Part shown: piece after piece, positions 42,907 through 51,523 of the stretch
Layout of the letters: every line of letters begins with the position of its first letter
Numbering within the stretch: the first letter of the stretch is position 1
DNA from: WHSW01 sp963777775
GTDB taxonomy: Bacteria; Actinomycetota; Thermoleophilia; Solirubrobacterales; 70-9
DNA: 64,000 nucleotides
Direction of reading: 5' to 3'
Assembly (NCBI GenBank): GCA_963777775.1
Contig: CAVZRL010000009.1
Span: 1,116,001 to 1,180,000, forward strand
Notes under the pieces: model-generated
Seen by the model: only the letters and a program-made list of their open reading frames with translations
What the model was told of the DNA's origin: nothing
The model's database searches: none
Program-made: the position numbers and the translations under genes

Positions 42907-43695
42907 GTGGAGCTGGAGAAGGTCCAATACTCGGCGGTCGCCGAGACCGGGATCGCGACGATCACCCTCGACGACCCCGAGACGCGCAACGCGCTCTCTG
43001 ATCAGCTGCTCGCCGAGCTGCTCGAGGCGCTGCGCGCGGCGAAGGCCGACGACGCAGTGCGCGTCGTCGTCCTCACCTCCTCGCACGAGAAGGTGTTCTC
43101 GGCCGGTGCGAACCTCGGTGGGTTCGGAGCCGACGCACCGACCGCGCACAAGTTCTTCGGCGCCCGCGCCTTCCCCGAGGTCTTCGTCGAGCTCGGCGAG
43201 CTCGGCAAGCCGTCGATCGTCGCCGCCAACGGGCACGTGCTCGCCGGGGCGCTCGGAATCGCGCTCGCCTGCGACCTGATCGTCGCCAAGGAGACGGCCG
43301 GATTCGGGACGCCCGAGATCAACGTCGGCCTGTTCCCGTTCATGATCATGGCGCTGATCTACCGCAACGTGCCACGCAAGAAGACGACCGAGATGCTGCT
43401 CCTGGGCGAGCGGCTGACGGCCGCCGAGGCGTGTGAGGCGGGGATCGTCAACAAGGTGGTTTCCGCGGACGAGTTCGACGCCGCGGTCACCGACTGGGCG
43501 CTGAAGCTGGCCTCGAAGTCGCCGCTGGTGATGCGACTCGGCAAGGACGCGATCTGGCGCCAGATGGACATGCCGCTCGCCGACGCGCTCGACTACCTGC
43601 GCTCCCAGCTTGCGATCGAGCTCTCGACCGAGGACGCGATCGAGGGCGTGACGGCGTTCTTCGAGAAGCGCGAGCCGAAGTGGAAGGGCCGATGA
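42907..43695 (+). CDS. enoyl-CoA hydratase/isomerase
   Basis: A 262-residue crotonase-family protein: SAGANLGGFG and NGHVLAGALGIALACD form the oxyanion hole, FGTPEINVGLFP keeps the second glutamate. GTG start directly after the operator; no SD. Translationally coupled to the carboxyltransferase (ATGA overlap). Confidence 0.9.
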   Translation: MELEKVQYSAVAETGIATITLDDPETRNALSDQLLAELLEALRAAKADDAVRVVVLTSSHEKVFSAGANLGGFGADAPTAHKFFGARAFPEVFVELGELGKPSIVAANGHVLAGALGIALACDLIVAKETAGFGTPEINVGLFPFMIMALIYRNVPRKKTTEMLLLGERLTAAEACEAGIVNKVVSADEFDAAVTDWALKLASKSPLVMRLGKDAIWRQMDMPLADALDYLRSQLAIELSTEDAIEGVTAFFEKREPKWKGR

Positions 43696-45254
43696 CGGAC
43701 GAGCCGGATCTCAGGGCACTGACCGAGGACCTGCACGCCCGCCGCGAGCGGGCGAAGCTCGGCGGGGGCGAGGAGAGGATCGCCCGCCAGCACGAGGCGG
43801 GCAAGCTGACGGCGCGGGAGCGGATCGAGCTGCTCGTCGACGCCGGCAGCTTCGTCGAGCTCGGGATCCACGCCGGTCCCCACTTCTCCCAGCGCTCGAT
43901 GGACGGCCGCGACGCGCCGGCCGACGGCGTGATCACCGGCTGGGGGGACGTCGAGGGTCGTCCCTGCGCGATCGCCGCCTACGACTTCACCGTGATGGCG
44001 GGCTCGATGGGGATGACCGGGGAGCTGAAGATGGCTCGGCTGCGCGAGCTCGCGCTGCAGAAGCGGATCCCGCTGATCTGGCTGCTCGACTCGGCCGGCG
44101 CGCGAATCCAGGAGGCCGCGGGCTCGCTGTTCGCCGGGTCGGGGCACCTGTTCCGCGAGGAGGTGGTGATGTCGGGCGTGGTGCCGATGGTCGCCGCGAT
44201 GATGGGCCCGTGCGCGGCCGGCACCGCCTACATCCCCGGCCTCTCGGACTTCGTCCCGATGGTCGTCGGCCAGGGCGCGATGGCGCTCGCGGGCCCCCAT
44301 CTGACCAAGGCGGTGACCGGCGAGGAGATCTCGATGGAGGACCTCGGCGGCGCCAAGGTCCACTGCCGCAAGTCGGGCGTCGGCGACCTCGAGGTGGCCG
44401 ACGACGCGGAGTGCATCGCCGCGGTCAAGACCTACCTCTCGTTCTTTCCCGCCAACTGCGAGCAGCGCCCGCCGATCCGCGAGAGCGAGGACCCCGACGA
44501 GCGGATGTCGGAGCGGCTGCTCGAGATCGTCCCCGAGTCCTCGCGCAAGCCCTACGACATGTACGAGGTGATCGGCGAGATCGTCGACGACGGCGAGTAC
44601 TTCGACCTCAAGCCGCGCTTCGCGAAGACGATCATCACCTGCCTCGCGCGCTTCGGCGGCGAGCCGGTCGGGATCGTCGCCAACCAGCCCAAGCAGCTGG
44701 GCGGGATCCTCGAGAACGACTCGGCCGACAAGGCTGCGCGCTTCGTCAACCTCTGCGACGCCTTCAACATCCCGCTCGTCTTCCTCCAGGACGTACCCGG
44801 CTTCATGGTCGGCTCGAAGGTCGAGCACGCCGGGATCATTCGCCACGGGGCGAAGATGCTGTACGCGATCTCGCGCGCGACGGTGCCGAAGATCACGGTC
44901 GTGATCCGCAAGGCCTACGGCGCCGGCTACTACGTGATGAACGGAAAGGCCTACGAGCCCGACCTGCTCGTCGCCTGGCCGAGCGCCGAGATCTCGGTCA
45001 TGGGGGCCGAGGGGGCGGTCAACATCATCGGCCGCTCGGCGATCGAGGCCTCCGACGACCCGGAGGCGACGCGGGAGGCGATGCTGGCCACGGTGCGCGA
45101 GCAGATCGACGTCTACATCGCCGCCCGCAACGCGATGATCGACGACGTCATCGACCCGCGCGAGACCCGCCCGACGATCATCCGGGGGCTGCGGATGGCA
45201 AGGGACAAGCGCGTCGAGCGGCCGTGGAGGAAGCACGGAGTGATGCCGGTTTGA
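43692..45254 (+). CDS. acyl-CoA carboxylase, carboxyltransferase (beta) subunit
   Basis: Transfers carboxyl from biotin to an acyl-CoA. The 520 residues contain YDFTVMAGSMG, DSAGARIQEAAG (acyl-CoA oxyanion loop), MGPCAAGTAYIPGLSD, and the C-terminal carboxybiotin loop RKAYGAGYYVMNGKAYEPD. The motifs fit the propionyl/methylcrotonyl-CoA carboxylase family better than acetyl-CoA carboxylase. No biotin carboxylase is adjacent; a lone biotinyl domain is at 28407. Overlaps neighbours at both ends. Confidence 0.92.
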   Translation: MTDEPDLRALTEDLHARRERAKLGGGEERIARQHEAGKLTARERIELLVDAGSFVELGIHAGPHFSQRSMDGRDAPADGVITGWGDVEGRPCAIAAYDFTVMAGSMGMTGELKMARLRELALQKRIPLIWLLDSAGARIQEAAGSLFAGSGHLFREEVVMSGVVPMVAAMMGPCAAGTAYIPGLSDFVPMVVGQGAMALAGPHLTKAVTGEEISMEDLGGAKVHCRKSGVGDLEVADDAECIAAVKTYLSFFPANCEQRPPIRESEDPDERMSERLLEIVPESSRKPYDMYEVIGEIVDDGEYFDLKPRFAKTIITCLARFGGEPVGIVANQPKQLGGILENDSADKAARFVNLCDAFNIPLVFLQDVPGFMVGSKVEHAGIIRHGAKMLYAISRATVPKITVVIRKAYGAGYYVMNGKAYEPDLLVAWPSAEISVMGAEGAVNIIGRSAIEASDDPEATREAMLATVREQIDVYIAARNAMIDDVIDPRETRPTIIRGLRMARDKRVERPWRKHGVMPV

Positions 45255-46150
45255 GCCTGTTCGCCGACCCCGTAATCCTCAGCTGCAGCATCTCCGGCGC
45301 GATCGCCAACCGCGATCAGTGTCCGGCGATCCCGTACACGCCCGAGGAGTACGCGGCCGAGGCGCGGCGGGCGGTCGACGAGGGCGCCTCGCAGATCCAC
45401 ATCCACGCCCGGACCCCGGAGGGGACGCCGAGCTACGAGGTCGAGGACTTTCGCGCGATCACCGACGCGATTCGGGCCGAGGTCGACGACGTGATCGTCA
45501 ACTACTCGACCGGCGCGATCGGGGTCCCGATCGAGAAGCGGATCACCTACCTGCGCGAGCTGCGGCCCGACGTCGCGGCGCTGAACATGAGCTCGATGAA
45601 CTACGCCAAGTATTCGCGTCGGCGCAAGGACTTCGTCTTCAAGGCGGTGTTCGAGAACTCGTTCGACACGATCATCGAGTTCCTGACCGCGATGCGCGAG
45701 CTCGGGATCAAGCCCGAGCATGAGTGCTTCGACGCCGGCCACGTCGCCAACCTCGACCCGCTGCTCGACATGGGGCTGCTCGCCGAGCCGCTGCAGATCT
45801 CGCTGGTGATGGGCGTCAACGGGGGGATCCGGCCGAGCGCGCGCAACGTCGCCTTCATGTCCGAGCAGATCCCCGGCGGCGCCGAGGGGCACAACTCGTG
45901 GCAGGTGATCGGCGTCTCGCGCGAGCAATGGAAGCTGCTCGGCGCGGCCCTGGTGCTGGGCGGCAACGTCCGCGCCGGGCTCGAGGACAACCTCTACCTG
46001 CCGAACGGCGAGATGGCGCGCTCGAACGGCGAGCTGATCGCCAAGGCGCGCCAGATGGCCGAGGACGTCGGCCGGCATGCCGCGACCGTGGCCGAGGCCC
46101 GAGGAATGCTCGGCGTGCCGGCCCGTGCCGATGAGCGAGCTTCCGCTTAG
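45251..46150 (+). CDS. BKACE-family beta-keto acid cleavage enzyme (DUF849)
   Basis: A 299-residue TIM-barrel zinc enzyme. The family condenses a beta-keto acid with acetyl-CoA and releases acetoacetate plus a new CoA-ester; the founder is 3-keto-5-aminohexanoate cleavage enzyme. IHIHARTPEGTPSYE supplies the HxH metal site, CFDAGHVANL and GGNVRAGLEDNLYLPNGE are family hallmarks. TTG start overlapping the carboxyltransferase stop. Substrate unknown, but the operon suggests a carboxylated or unsaturated acyl chain. Confidence 0.88.
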   Translation: MSLFADPVILSCSISGAIANRDQCPAIPYTPEEYAAEARRAVDEGASQIHIHARTPEGTPSYEVEDFRAITDAIRAEVDDVIVNYSTGAIGVPIEKRITYLRELRPDVAALNMSSMNYAKYSRRRKDFVFKAVFENSFDTIIEFLTAMRELGIKPEHECFDAGHVANLDPLLDMGLLAEPLQISLVMGVNGGIRPSARNVAFMSEQIPGGAEGHNSWQVIGVSREQWKLLGAALVLGGNVRAGLEDNLYLPNGEMARSNGELIAKARQMAEDVGRHAATVAEARGMLGVPARADERASA

Positions 46151-47369
46151 CGACATCCGAGTACTCGACCTGAGCCGCCTGCTTCCCGGCGGCTTCTGCT
46201 CCCTGCTGCTCGCCGACTTCGGCGCCGACGTGGTCAAGGTCGAGGACACCGGCATGGGCGACTATCTGCGCTGGGCGCCGCCGTACTACGGCGACGACTC
46301 GAAGCAGCAGCTCGGCACCCGCTCGGCGCTCTACCTGGCGCTAAACCGCGGCAAGCGCTCGATCCGTCTCGACCTCAAGTCCGACCTCGGGCGGGCCGCG
46401 TTCCTGCGCCTGGCCGGCGAGTGCGACGTCGTCCTCGAGAGCTTTCGCCCGGGGGTGCTCGACAAGCTCGGCTGCGGGTACGAGGCACTGGCGGAGGCGA
46501 ACCCGGGGATCGTCTACTGCGCGATCACCGGCTACGGCCAGTCCGGGCCGAACACCGGCCGCGCCGGCCACGACATGAACTACCTCGGCCTGACGGGGTT
46601 GCTCGGCCTCACCGGCGAGCGCGACGGGCCGCCGATCCAGGCCGCGGGCCAGATCGCCGATCTCGGCGGCGGGGCGCTGATGGCCGCCTTCGGGGTGATG
46701 GCCGCCCTGCGCGAGCGCGAGCGCTCGGGCCGCGGCCAGCTGGTCGACGTCTCGATGACCGACGGGGCGCTCTCCTGGCTGGCGATGGTCGCCGCCCAGT
46801 ACCTCTGCGATGGCGAGGTTCCAGAGCGCGGACGGGGGATGCTCAGTGGCGGCATCGCCTGCTACCTGCCGTACGAATGCGCGGACGGCTGGGTCACATG
46901 CGGTGCGCTCGAGCCGAAGTTCTGGCAGCGGTTCTGCGAAGCCGCCGGACGCCCCGACCTGCTCGAGCACCAGTTCGCGGCCCCCGGCTCGGACGGCCAT
47001 GCCCAGGTCGCGGCCGTGTTTCGCGAGCGCACACGCCAGCAGTGGCTCGCGTTCAACGACGAGCACGACGCGATGATCGAGCCGGTGCTCGATCTCGACC
47101 AGGCGCTCGACTCCGAGCTGGTTCGCGAACGCGAGATGGTGGTCGAGCTCGAGCAGCCCGAGCTCGGGCCGGTGCGCCTGCTCGGCCTTCCGGTGAAGCT
47201 CTCGCGGACGGCTGGAGACCCGACCAGGCCGGCGCCGGCGCTTGGTGAGCACACGGCCGAAGTGCTCGCCGCGGCCGGCTTCTCCGAGCAGGAGATCGAG
47301 GAGCTGCTGAGCTCGGGCGCCGCGGCAGGTCCCGCCGAGGAGGCCGGCGCGGCGAGGTTCATGGGATGA
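46131..47369 (+). CDS. family III CoA-transferase (CaiB/Frc-like)
   Basis: A 412-residue enzyme moving CoA between carboxylic acids: VLDLSRLLPGGFCSLLLADFGADVVKVED, LNRGKRSIRLDLKS, and GHDMNYLGLTGLL with the catalytic aspartate in the GHD segment. ATG 46131 lies 20 nt inside the BKACE gene. Likely activates the pathway substrate or recycles CoA from a product ester. Overlaps the MerR start by 4 nt. Confidence 0.9.
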   Translation: MSELPLSDIRVLDLSRLLPGGFCSLLLADFGADVVKVEDTGMGDYLRWAPPYYGDDSKQQLGTRSALYLALNRGKRSIRLDLKSDLGRAAFLRLAGECDVVLESFRPGVLDKLGCGYEALAEANPGIVYCAITGYGQSGPNTGRAGHDMNYLGLTGLLGLTGERDGPPIQAAGQIADLGGGALMAAFGVMAALRERERSGRGQLVDVSMTDGALSWLAMVAAQYLCDGEVPERGRGMLSGGIACYLPYECADGWVTCGALEPKFWQRFCEAAGRPDLLEHQFAAPGSDGHAQVAAVFRERTRQQWLAFNDEHDAMIEPVLDLDQALDSELVREREMVVELEQPELGPVRLLGLPVKLSRTAGDPTRPAPALGEHTAEVLAAAGFSEQEIEELLSSGAAAGPAEEAGAARFMG

Positions 47370-48073
47370 GCGCGCCCGCCCAGGAGCTGTTGAAGATCTC
47401 GGAGCTGGCCGAGCAGGCCGACGTCCCGGTCGCCACCGTGCGCCACTACCTGCGCGAGGGCCTGCTGCCGGAGCCGGTCAAGACCTCGCGCAACATGGCC
47501 TACTACCCGCCGCAGTTCGTCGAGCGGATCAGGCTGATCAAGCAGCTTCAGGAGGAGCGGTTCATGCCCCTGCGGGTGATCCGCGACCTGCTCGAGCGCG
47601 GCGAGGCGGAGCCCGAGCGGCTGCGGGCGATGATCGAGCTCGAGGACCGGATCCTCGACCGCGCGCTCGCCGGCGAGCGCCAGCGGGTCCCGGCCGCCGA
47701 GGTCGAGGCGCGCTACGAGCTGCCCGGCGAGGTGCTCGAGCGGATGGCGGAGGTCGGCGTGCTGAGCCCGGACGCGGACGGCTACTCGCCCTCGGACGTG
47801 CGGATCATCGAGGCGGTGGGGCGGTTTCGCGCCGGGGGCTATGACGAGAGCCTCGGCTTCACCGTCTACGACACGCTGCGCTACAAGCGCGCGCTCGAGC
47901 CGCTGGTCGAGGAGGAGGTCAGGGTGCTGACCGAGCGGCTGGCCGGGGATCTCGACCCGGAACGGGCGATGGAGATCGTCGAGGCCGGGATCGGGCCCCT
48001 CAACGACCTGATCGGGGCCCTGCACACGAAGCTGGTCGTCGCTCGGCTCGAGGAAGCCTCCGGGCGGCGCTAG
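47366..48073 (+). CDS. MerR-family transcriptional regulator
   Basis: A 235-residue regulator with an N-terminal winged HTH (LKISELAEQADVPVATVRHYLREGLLPEP...YPPQFVERIRLIKQLQ). The long C-terminal domain probably binds a CoA-ester or other ligand; no cysteine metal site is visible. Last gene of the catabolic operon. LiuR of pseudomonads is a precedent for MerR control of acyl-CoA catabolism. Confidence 0.88.
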   Translation: MSAPAQELLKISELAEQADVPVATVRHYLREGLLPEPVKTSRNMAYYPPQFVERIRLIKQLQEERFMPLRVIRDLLERGEAEPERLRAMIELEDRILDRALAGERQRVPAAEVEARYELPGEVLERMAEVGVLSPDADGYSPSDVRIIEAVGRFRAGGYDESLGFTVYDTLRYKRALEPLVEEEVRVLTERLAGDLDPERAMEIVEAGIGPLNDLIGALHTKLVVARLEEASGRR

Positions 48074-49053
48074 CCGGCCCGCATCGCCGCCAGCCCCGCC
48101 TGCCGCGAGATCACGGGCCCGTAGCCGAGCTCGCCGCGCGCCTTGGCGATCTCGATCGTGCACTCCTGCGATGAGAGCCAGACCGCGAGCCGGGTCAGCG
48201 GCGGCTCGCCGCCGAGTCGCAGCAGCCGCCAGGTCGCTTCCGCGATCGCGGCGCCGCCGCCGGCGAGCCAGGCCGGGACCGAGCGACTCGGCGCCTCGAC
48301 GCCCTGCGTTGCCAGGAGATCGGAGATGAACTCGCGAAAGACCACCGGCGCGCCGTCGGTGACGAAGTAGGCCTCTCCGTTCTGCCCCCGCTCGGCTGCG
48401 AGCAGCAGGCCCTCGACCACGTTCTCGACATTGGTGGTGTCGGTGCGGTGCCGCCCGCCCCCGATCCAGGCGAACCTGCCCGCCTCGACGGCGGCGACCA
48501 GCTCCGGGAGCAGGGTCGTGTCGCCCCGCCCCCAGACCAGCCGCGGCCGCAGCACGACGGTCTCGAGGCCGGGCCCGGCTGCGCCTCGAACCCGAATCTC
48601 GGCCAACGCCTTGGTCGAGCAGTAGAGCGCCTTCGAGTCGGGGCGCAACGGCGCCGTCTCGTCGACCCCGACCAGCGGCCGGCCGGCGATCAGCGCAGCC
48701 TCGGTTCCGCAGTGCACGAACCGCCGCACCCCCGCCCGCCGGCAGGCCTCGAGCGCGTTCTCGGTCCCGGTCACGTTGCCGCGCACGAACTCCTCCCACG
48801 TCCCCCACTGCCCGAGATGGGCGGCGAGGTGAAAGGCCGCCTCGCAGCCTTCGGCTCCGGCGGCCAGTGACGCCGGGTCGTCGAGGTCGCCGCGCACTGC
48901 GCGCGCTCCCCGCGCCTCGATCGCCGCCACCGAGGTCGCGGAGCGCGCCAGGGCAGTTACCCGGCAGCCCTCGGCGACGAGCCGCTCGAGCAGGACCCCG
49001 CCGATGAAGCCGGAGCCGCCGGTGACGAAGGCGGTGGCCGGAGCCGAGCTCAC
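48070..49053 (-). CDS. NAD-dependent epimerase/dehydratase (3-beta-HSD-like)
   Basis: A 327-residue extended SDR: FVTGGSGFIGGVLLERL binds NAD; RFVHCGTEAALI sits at the catalytic Ser/Thr strand, and LYCSTKALAE holds YxxxK (Y, K). Substrate unknown. TACTCA lies 6 nt before GTG 49053, suggesting leaderless transcription. Convergent with merR (4-nt overlap). Confidence 0.85.
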   Translation of the reverse strand: MSSAPATAFVTGGSGFIGGVLLERLVAEGCRVTALARSATSVAAIEARGARAVRGDLDDPASLAAGAEGCEAAFHLAAHLGQWGTWEEFVRGNVTGTENALEACRRAGVRRFVHCGTEAALIAGRPLVGVDETAPLRPDSKALYCSTKALAEIRVRGAAGPGLETVVLRPRLVWGRGDTTLLPELVAAVEAGRFAWIGGGRHRTDTTNVENVVEGLLLAAERGQNGEAYFVTDGAPVVFREFISDLLATQGVEAPSRSVPAWLAGGGAAIAEATWRLLRLGGEPPLTRLAVWLSSQECTIEIAKARGELGYGPVISRQAGLAAMRAG

Positions 49054-49059
49054 ACCCGC

Positions 49060-49065
49060 TGAGTA
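49060..49065 (-). promoter_or_regulatory. -10-like hexamer of the epimerase gene
   Basis: TACTCA, 6 nt before GTG 49053; weaker match than its counterparts. Confidence 0.35.
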
Positions 49066-49093
49066 TTGCCCACAAACCGGGGCCTGCGCTAGA

Positions 49094-49109
49094 TTGACTG
49101 ATCAGTCAA
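49094..49109. promoter_or_regulatory. TetR-type operator of the nitrilase-tetR operon
   Basis: TTGACTGATCAGTCAA is a perfect 16-bp palindrome. It overlaps the TAGATT -10 (49090-49095) and the predicted start near 49102, an ideal repressor position. The TetR gene two positions downstream is the likely binder. Confidence 0.75.
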
Positions 49110-49131
49110 CGGTGCCGAGGAGAGGGCCCGG

Positions 49132-49965
49132 TTGCGCGCCGCAGCGATCCAGCTCAACGCCAACAACGACAAGGACCGCAACCTCGAGCTTGCGGAGCGC
49201 CTCGTCGCCACCGCCGCCGGCGAGGGCGCCGAGCTCGTGGCGCTGCCCGAGAAGTGGAACCTGCTCGGGCCCGGGGAGGAGATCGTCGCCGGCGCCGAGC
49301 AGCTCGAGGACGGGCGTTCGTTCAACGCCGCGCGTGGTTGGGCGCGCCGGCATCGGATCCACCTGCTCGCCGGCAGCGTCAGCGAGCGGGTGCCGGGGTC
49401 CGAGCGCCCCTTCAACACCTCGGTGCTCTTCGACCCCGACGGCGACGCGGTCGCGATCTACCGCAAGATCCACATGTTCGACGTCGACGTCGGCGGGGTC
49501 GCCTACCGCGAGTCCGAGCACGAGCAGCCGGGCGAGGAGATCGTCACCGGCAACGCCGCAGGGGTCGAGATCGGGCTCAGCGTCTGCTACGACCTGCGCT
49601 TTCCCGAGCTCTACCGGATCCTCGCCCTGCGCGGGGCAAGGGTGTTGACCGTGCCGGCGGCGTTCACCCACCCGACCGGGCGCGCGCACTGGGAGCTGCT
49701 GGTCAGGGCCCGGGCGATCGAGAACCAGGCGCACGTCGTCGCCCCGAACCAGTGCGGCCAGGCGCCCCCGCACTACCACTCCTACGGTCACTCGATGATC
49801 GTCGGCCCGTGGGGGGAAGTGCTGGCCCGGGCGGACGAGCAGGTGGGCGTGATCGTCGCCGAGCTCGACCTCGAGCGCCAGGACGAGTTGCGCGAGTCCC
49901 TGCCCTCGCTGGCCAACCGCCGGCCCCGCGCCTATCGCTGGCCGGAGGGCGCGGCGGTCCGATGA
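49132..49965 (+). CDS. carbon-nitrogen hydrolase (nitrilase superfamily)
   Basis: A 277-residue amidase/nitrilase-like enzyme with the Glu-Lys-Cys triad: ALPEKWN (E), YRKIHMFDVD (K) and SVCYDLRFPELYR (C). It resembles omega-amidase/Nit1-type enzymes. TTG start with a good SD (GAGGAGAGGG) 5 nt upstream. Coupled to tetR (ATGA). Confidence 0.9.
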   Translation: MRAAAIQLNANNDKDRNLELAERLVATAAGEGAELVALPEKWNLLGPGEEIVAGAEQLEDGRSFNAARGWARRHRIHLLAGSVSERVPGSERPFNTSVLFDPDGDAVAIYRKIHMFDVDVGGVAYRESEHEQPGEEIVTGNAAGVEIGLSVCYDLRFPELYRILALRGARVLTVPAAFTHPTGRAHWELLVRARAIENQAHVVAPNQCGQAPPHYHSYGHSMIVGPWGEVLARADEQVGVIVAELDLERQDELRESLPSLANRRPRAYRWPEGAAVR

Positions 49966-50582
49966 GCGCCAAGGCCCCGCCGGTCGATCGGCGCCGGCAG
50001 ATCCTCGACGCGGCGATCCGCGTCTTCGCCCGCCAGGGCTTTCACGCGTGCCGGGTCTCCGACATCGCGCGCGAGGCGGGGGTCGCCTACGGCCTCGTCT
50101 ACCACTACTTCGACTCCAAGGAGCAGATCCTCAACGAACTCTTCGCCGAGCGCTGGTCGCTGATGCTGAGCGCGATCGAGGAGGTCGACGGGCGTCCGAT
50201 CCAGCCCCGCGAGAAGCTCGATGCGGTGGCGGGCTTCATCATTGACTCCTACCGCCACGATCCCGAGCTGATGAAGGTGATCATCGTCGAGGTGACCCGG
50301 GCGGCGAACTCGTTCGGGCGCACACACCTGCCGGAGATCAGCCAGGCGTACGACCTGATCGCCAAGATCGTCCGCGACGCGCAGCAGGCCGGCGACTTCC
50401 GCGACGACGTCGACCCGCTGTTCGCCTCGATGTGGTTCTACGGCGCGATCGAGCAGCTCCTCTCGGGCTGGGTCTTCGAGTTGATCCCCGGCGGCGAGGG
50501 AGACTTCGACCGGGCGCGCGAGATGGTTGTCGACACGATCTGTGGCGGCCTCGAGCGGGGCGCCCCCAACGGCCGCTCGTAG
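49962..50582 (+). CDS. TetR-family regulator
   Basis: A 206-residue repressor. HTH: RQILDAAIRVFARQGFHACRVSDIAREAGVAYGLVYHYFDSKEQIL. The C-terminal ligand domain (VTRAANSFGRTHLPEIS) resembles FadR/AcrR-like fatty-acid regulators. Coupled to the nitrilase gene and presumably autoregulating via the palindrome at 49094. Confidence 0.9.
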   Translation: MSAKAPPVDRRRQILDAAIRVFARQGFHACRVSDIAREAGVAYGLVYHYFDSKEQILNELFAERWSLMLSAIEEVDGRPIQPREKLDAVAGFIIDSYRHDPELMKVIIVEVTRAANSFGRTHLPEISQAYDLIAKIVRDAQQAGDFRDDVDPLFASMWFYGAIEQLLSGWVFELIPGGEGDFDRAREMVVDTICGGLERGAPNGRS

Positions 50583-50630
50583 TGGTTTACTGCCCGGACT
50601 CCCCGGGGTAATCGCAAGCCGAGGAGCTAA

Positions 50631-50765
50631 TTGGACAACGAGATCGTCAAGCGACTGATTTGGTCCGGCCTGGTGGCGGGGTTGAGCGCGCTCGCGAGCA
50701 TCCTCGCGGCCAGGGTCGCCGGCGTAATCTGGGCGCGAGTGTTCGACGAGGAGCCGCCGGGATGA
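50631..50765 (+). CDS. small membrane protein (44 aa), DUF4235-like
   Basis: TTG start after SD GAGGAG. The peptide has one hydrophobic helix (LIWSGLVAGLSALASILAA) ending in VIWARVFDEEPPG, like the C-terminus of DUF4235 proteins, which are usually about twice as long. It overlaps the holin-like gene start by 4 nt. The DUF4235/holin-like/DUF3618 order is common in actinobacteria in my recollection. Confidence 0.7.
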   Translation: MDNEIVKRLIWSGLVAGLSALASILAARVAGVIWARVFDEEPPG

Positions 50766-51244
50766 GTTACGAGCCCCCACCCCGCCCCCCGCAGGAGGAT
50801 CGCTCGGTCGGCGAGATGGTCTTCGACGTCTCCGAGCGGGTCTCGACGCTGGTCCGCGAGGAGGTCGAGCTCGCGAAGACCGAGGTGACCGAGAAGGTCC
50901 AATCCTTGCTCCGCGGCGGCGCGGTCGGGCTCGCCGCGGGCATCTTCGCGTTCCTCGGCCTGATCCTGTTGATGCACTCGATCGCCTGGCTGCTCAACGA
51001 CCTGTTCTTCGGTGATCACTTCTGGCTCGGCTTCCTGATCGAGGCGGTCGTCTTCTTCATCGTCGCGGCGATCGCGGGCCTGATCGCGCGCCGGGCGGTC
51101 CAGGCCGGCTCCCCGCCGACCCCCGACCTCGCGATCGAGGAGGGCAGGCGGATCAAGCAGACGCTCGAGTCCTCGACGACGCCGGTGGCCAAGGAGCCGG
51201 TCCCGCCTTCGCCGACGGGCGCGAGCAGGGAAACGGCGCCATGA
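50762..51244 (+). CDS. holin-superfamily III-like membrane protein
   Basis: A 160-residue protein with an amphipathic helix (VSERVSTLVREEVELAKTEV), two transmembrane segments (about 61-83 and 94-116) and a charged tail. The pattern matches the Phage_holin_3_6 family, which in actinobacteria is chromosomal and cell-envelope related. No phage genes are nearby. Coupled at both ends. Confidence 0.82.
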   Translation: MSYEPPPRPPQEDRSVGEMVFDVSERVSTLVREEVELAKTEVTEKVQSLLRGGAVGLAAGIFAFLGLILLMHSIAWLLNDLFFGDHFWLGFLIEAVVFFIVAAIAGLIARRAVQAGSPPTPDLAIEEGRRIKQTLESSTTPVAKEPVPPSPTGASRETAP

Positions 51245-51510
51245 GCAGCGAGCCCGAGATCTACAGCGGGGCCGGTGAGCCCGTCGCGCGCCCGGCCGTG
51301 GGCGCGCCCCCGCGCAGCTCGTCCCAGATCCGAGCCGACATCGAGCGCCAGCGCGAGGATCTGTCGCGGTCGGTGGAGGCGCTTCGCGGGCGGGTCACCG
51401 AGCTCACCGACTGGCGCCGACAGGTGCGCGAGCACCGCCGGGAGCTGGTCATCGGCGCGGCCGTGGTCGGGTTCGCGGTCGGCGGCCTGATCGCCCTCCG
51501 CCGTCACTAG
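51241..51510 (+). CDS. DUF3618 protein
   Basis: An 89-residue protein: SSQIRADIERQREDLSRSVEALRGRVTELTDWRRQVREH is the DUF3618 coiled-coil; the C-terminal helix (VIGAAVVGFAVGGLIALRR) spans the membrane. Forms an envelope operon with the two preceding genes. Function unknown. Confidence 0.82.
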   Translation: MSSEPEIYSGAGEPVARPAVGAPPRSSSQIRADIERQREDLSRSVEALRGRVTELTDWRRQVREHRRELVIGAAVVGFAVGGLIALRRH

Positions 51511-51523
51511 GCCGGCGCACCGC

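Noticed and set aside
50762..51244. Prophage remnant based on the holin-like gene
   Set aside because: The family is chromosomal in actinobacteria, the neighbours are envelope genes, and no other phage gene, integrase or attachment repeat is seen.
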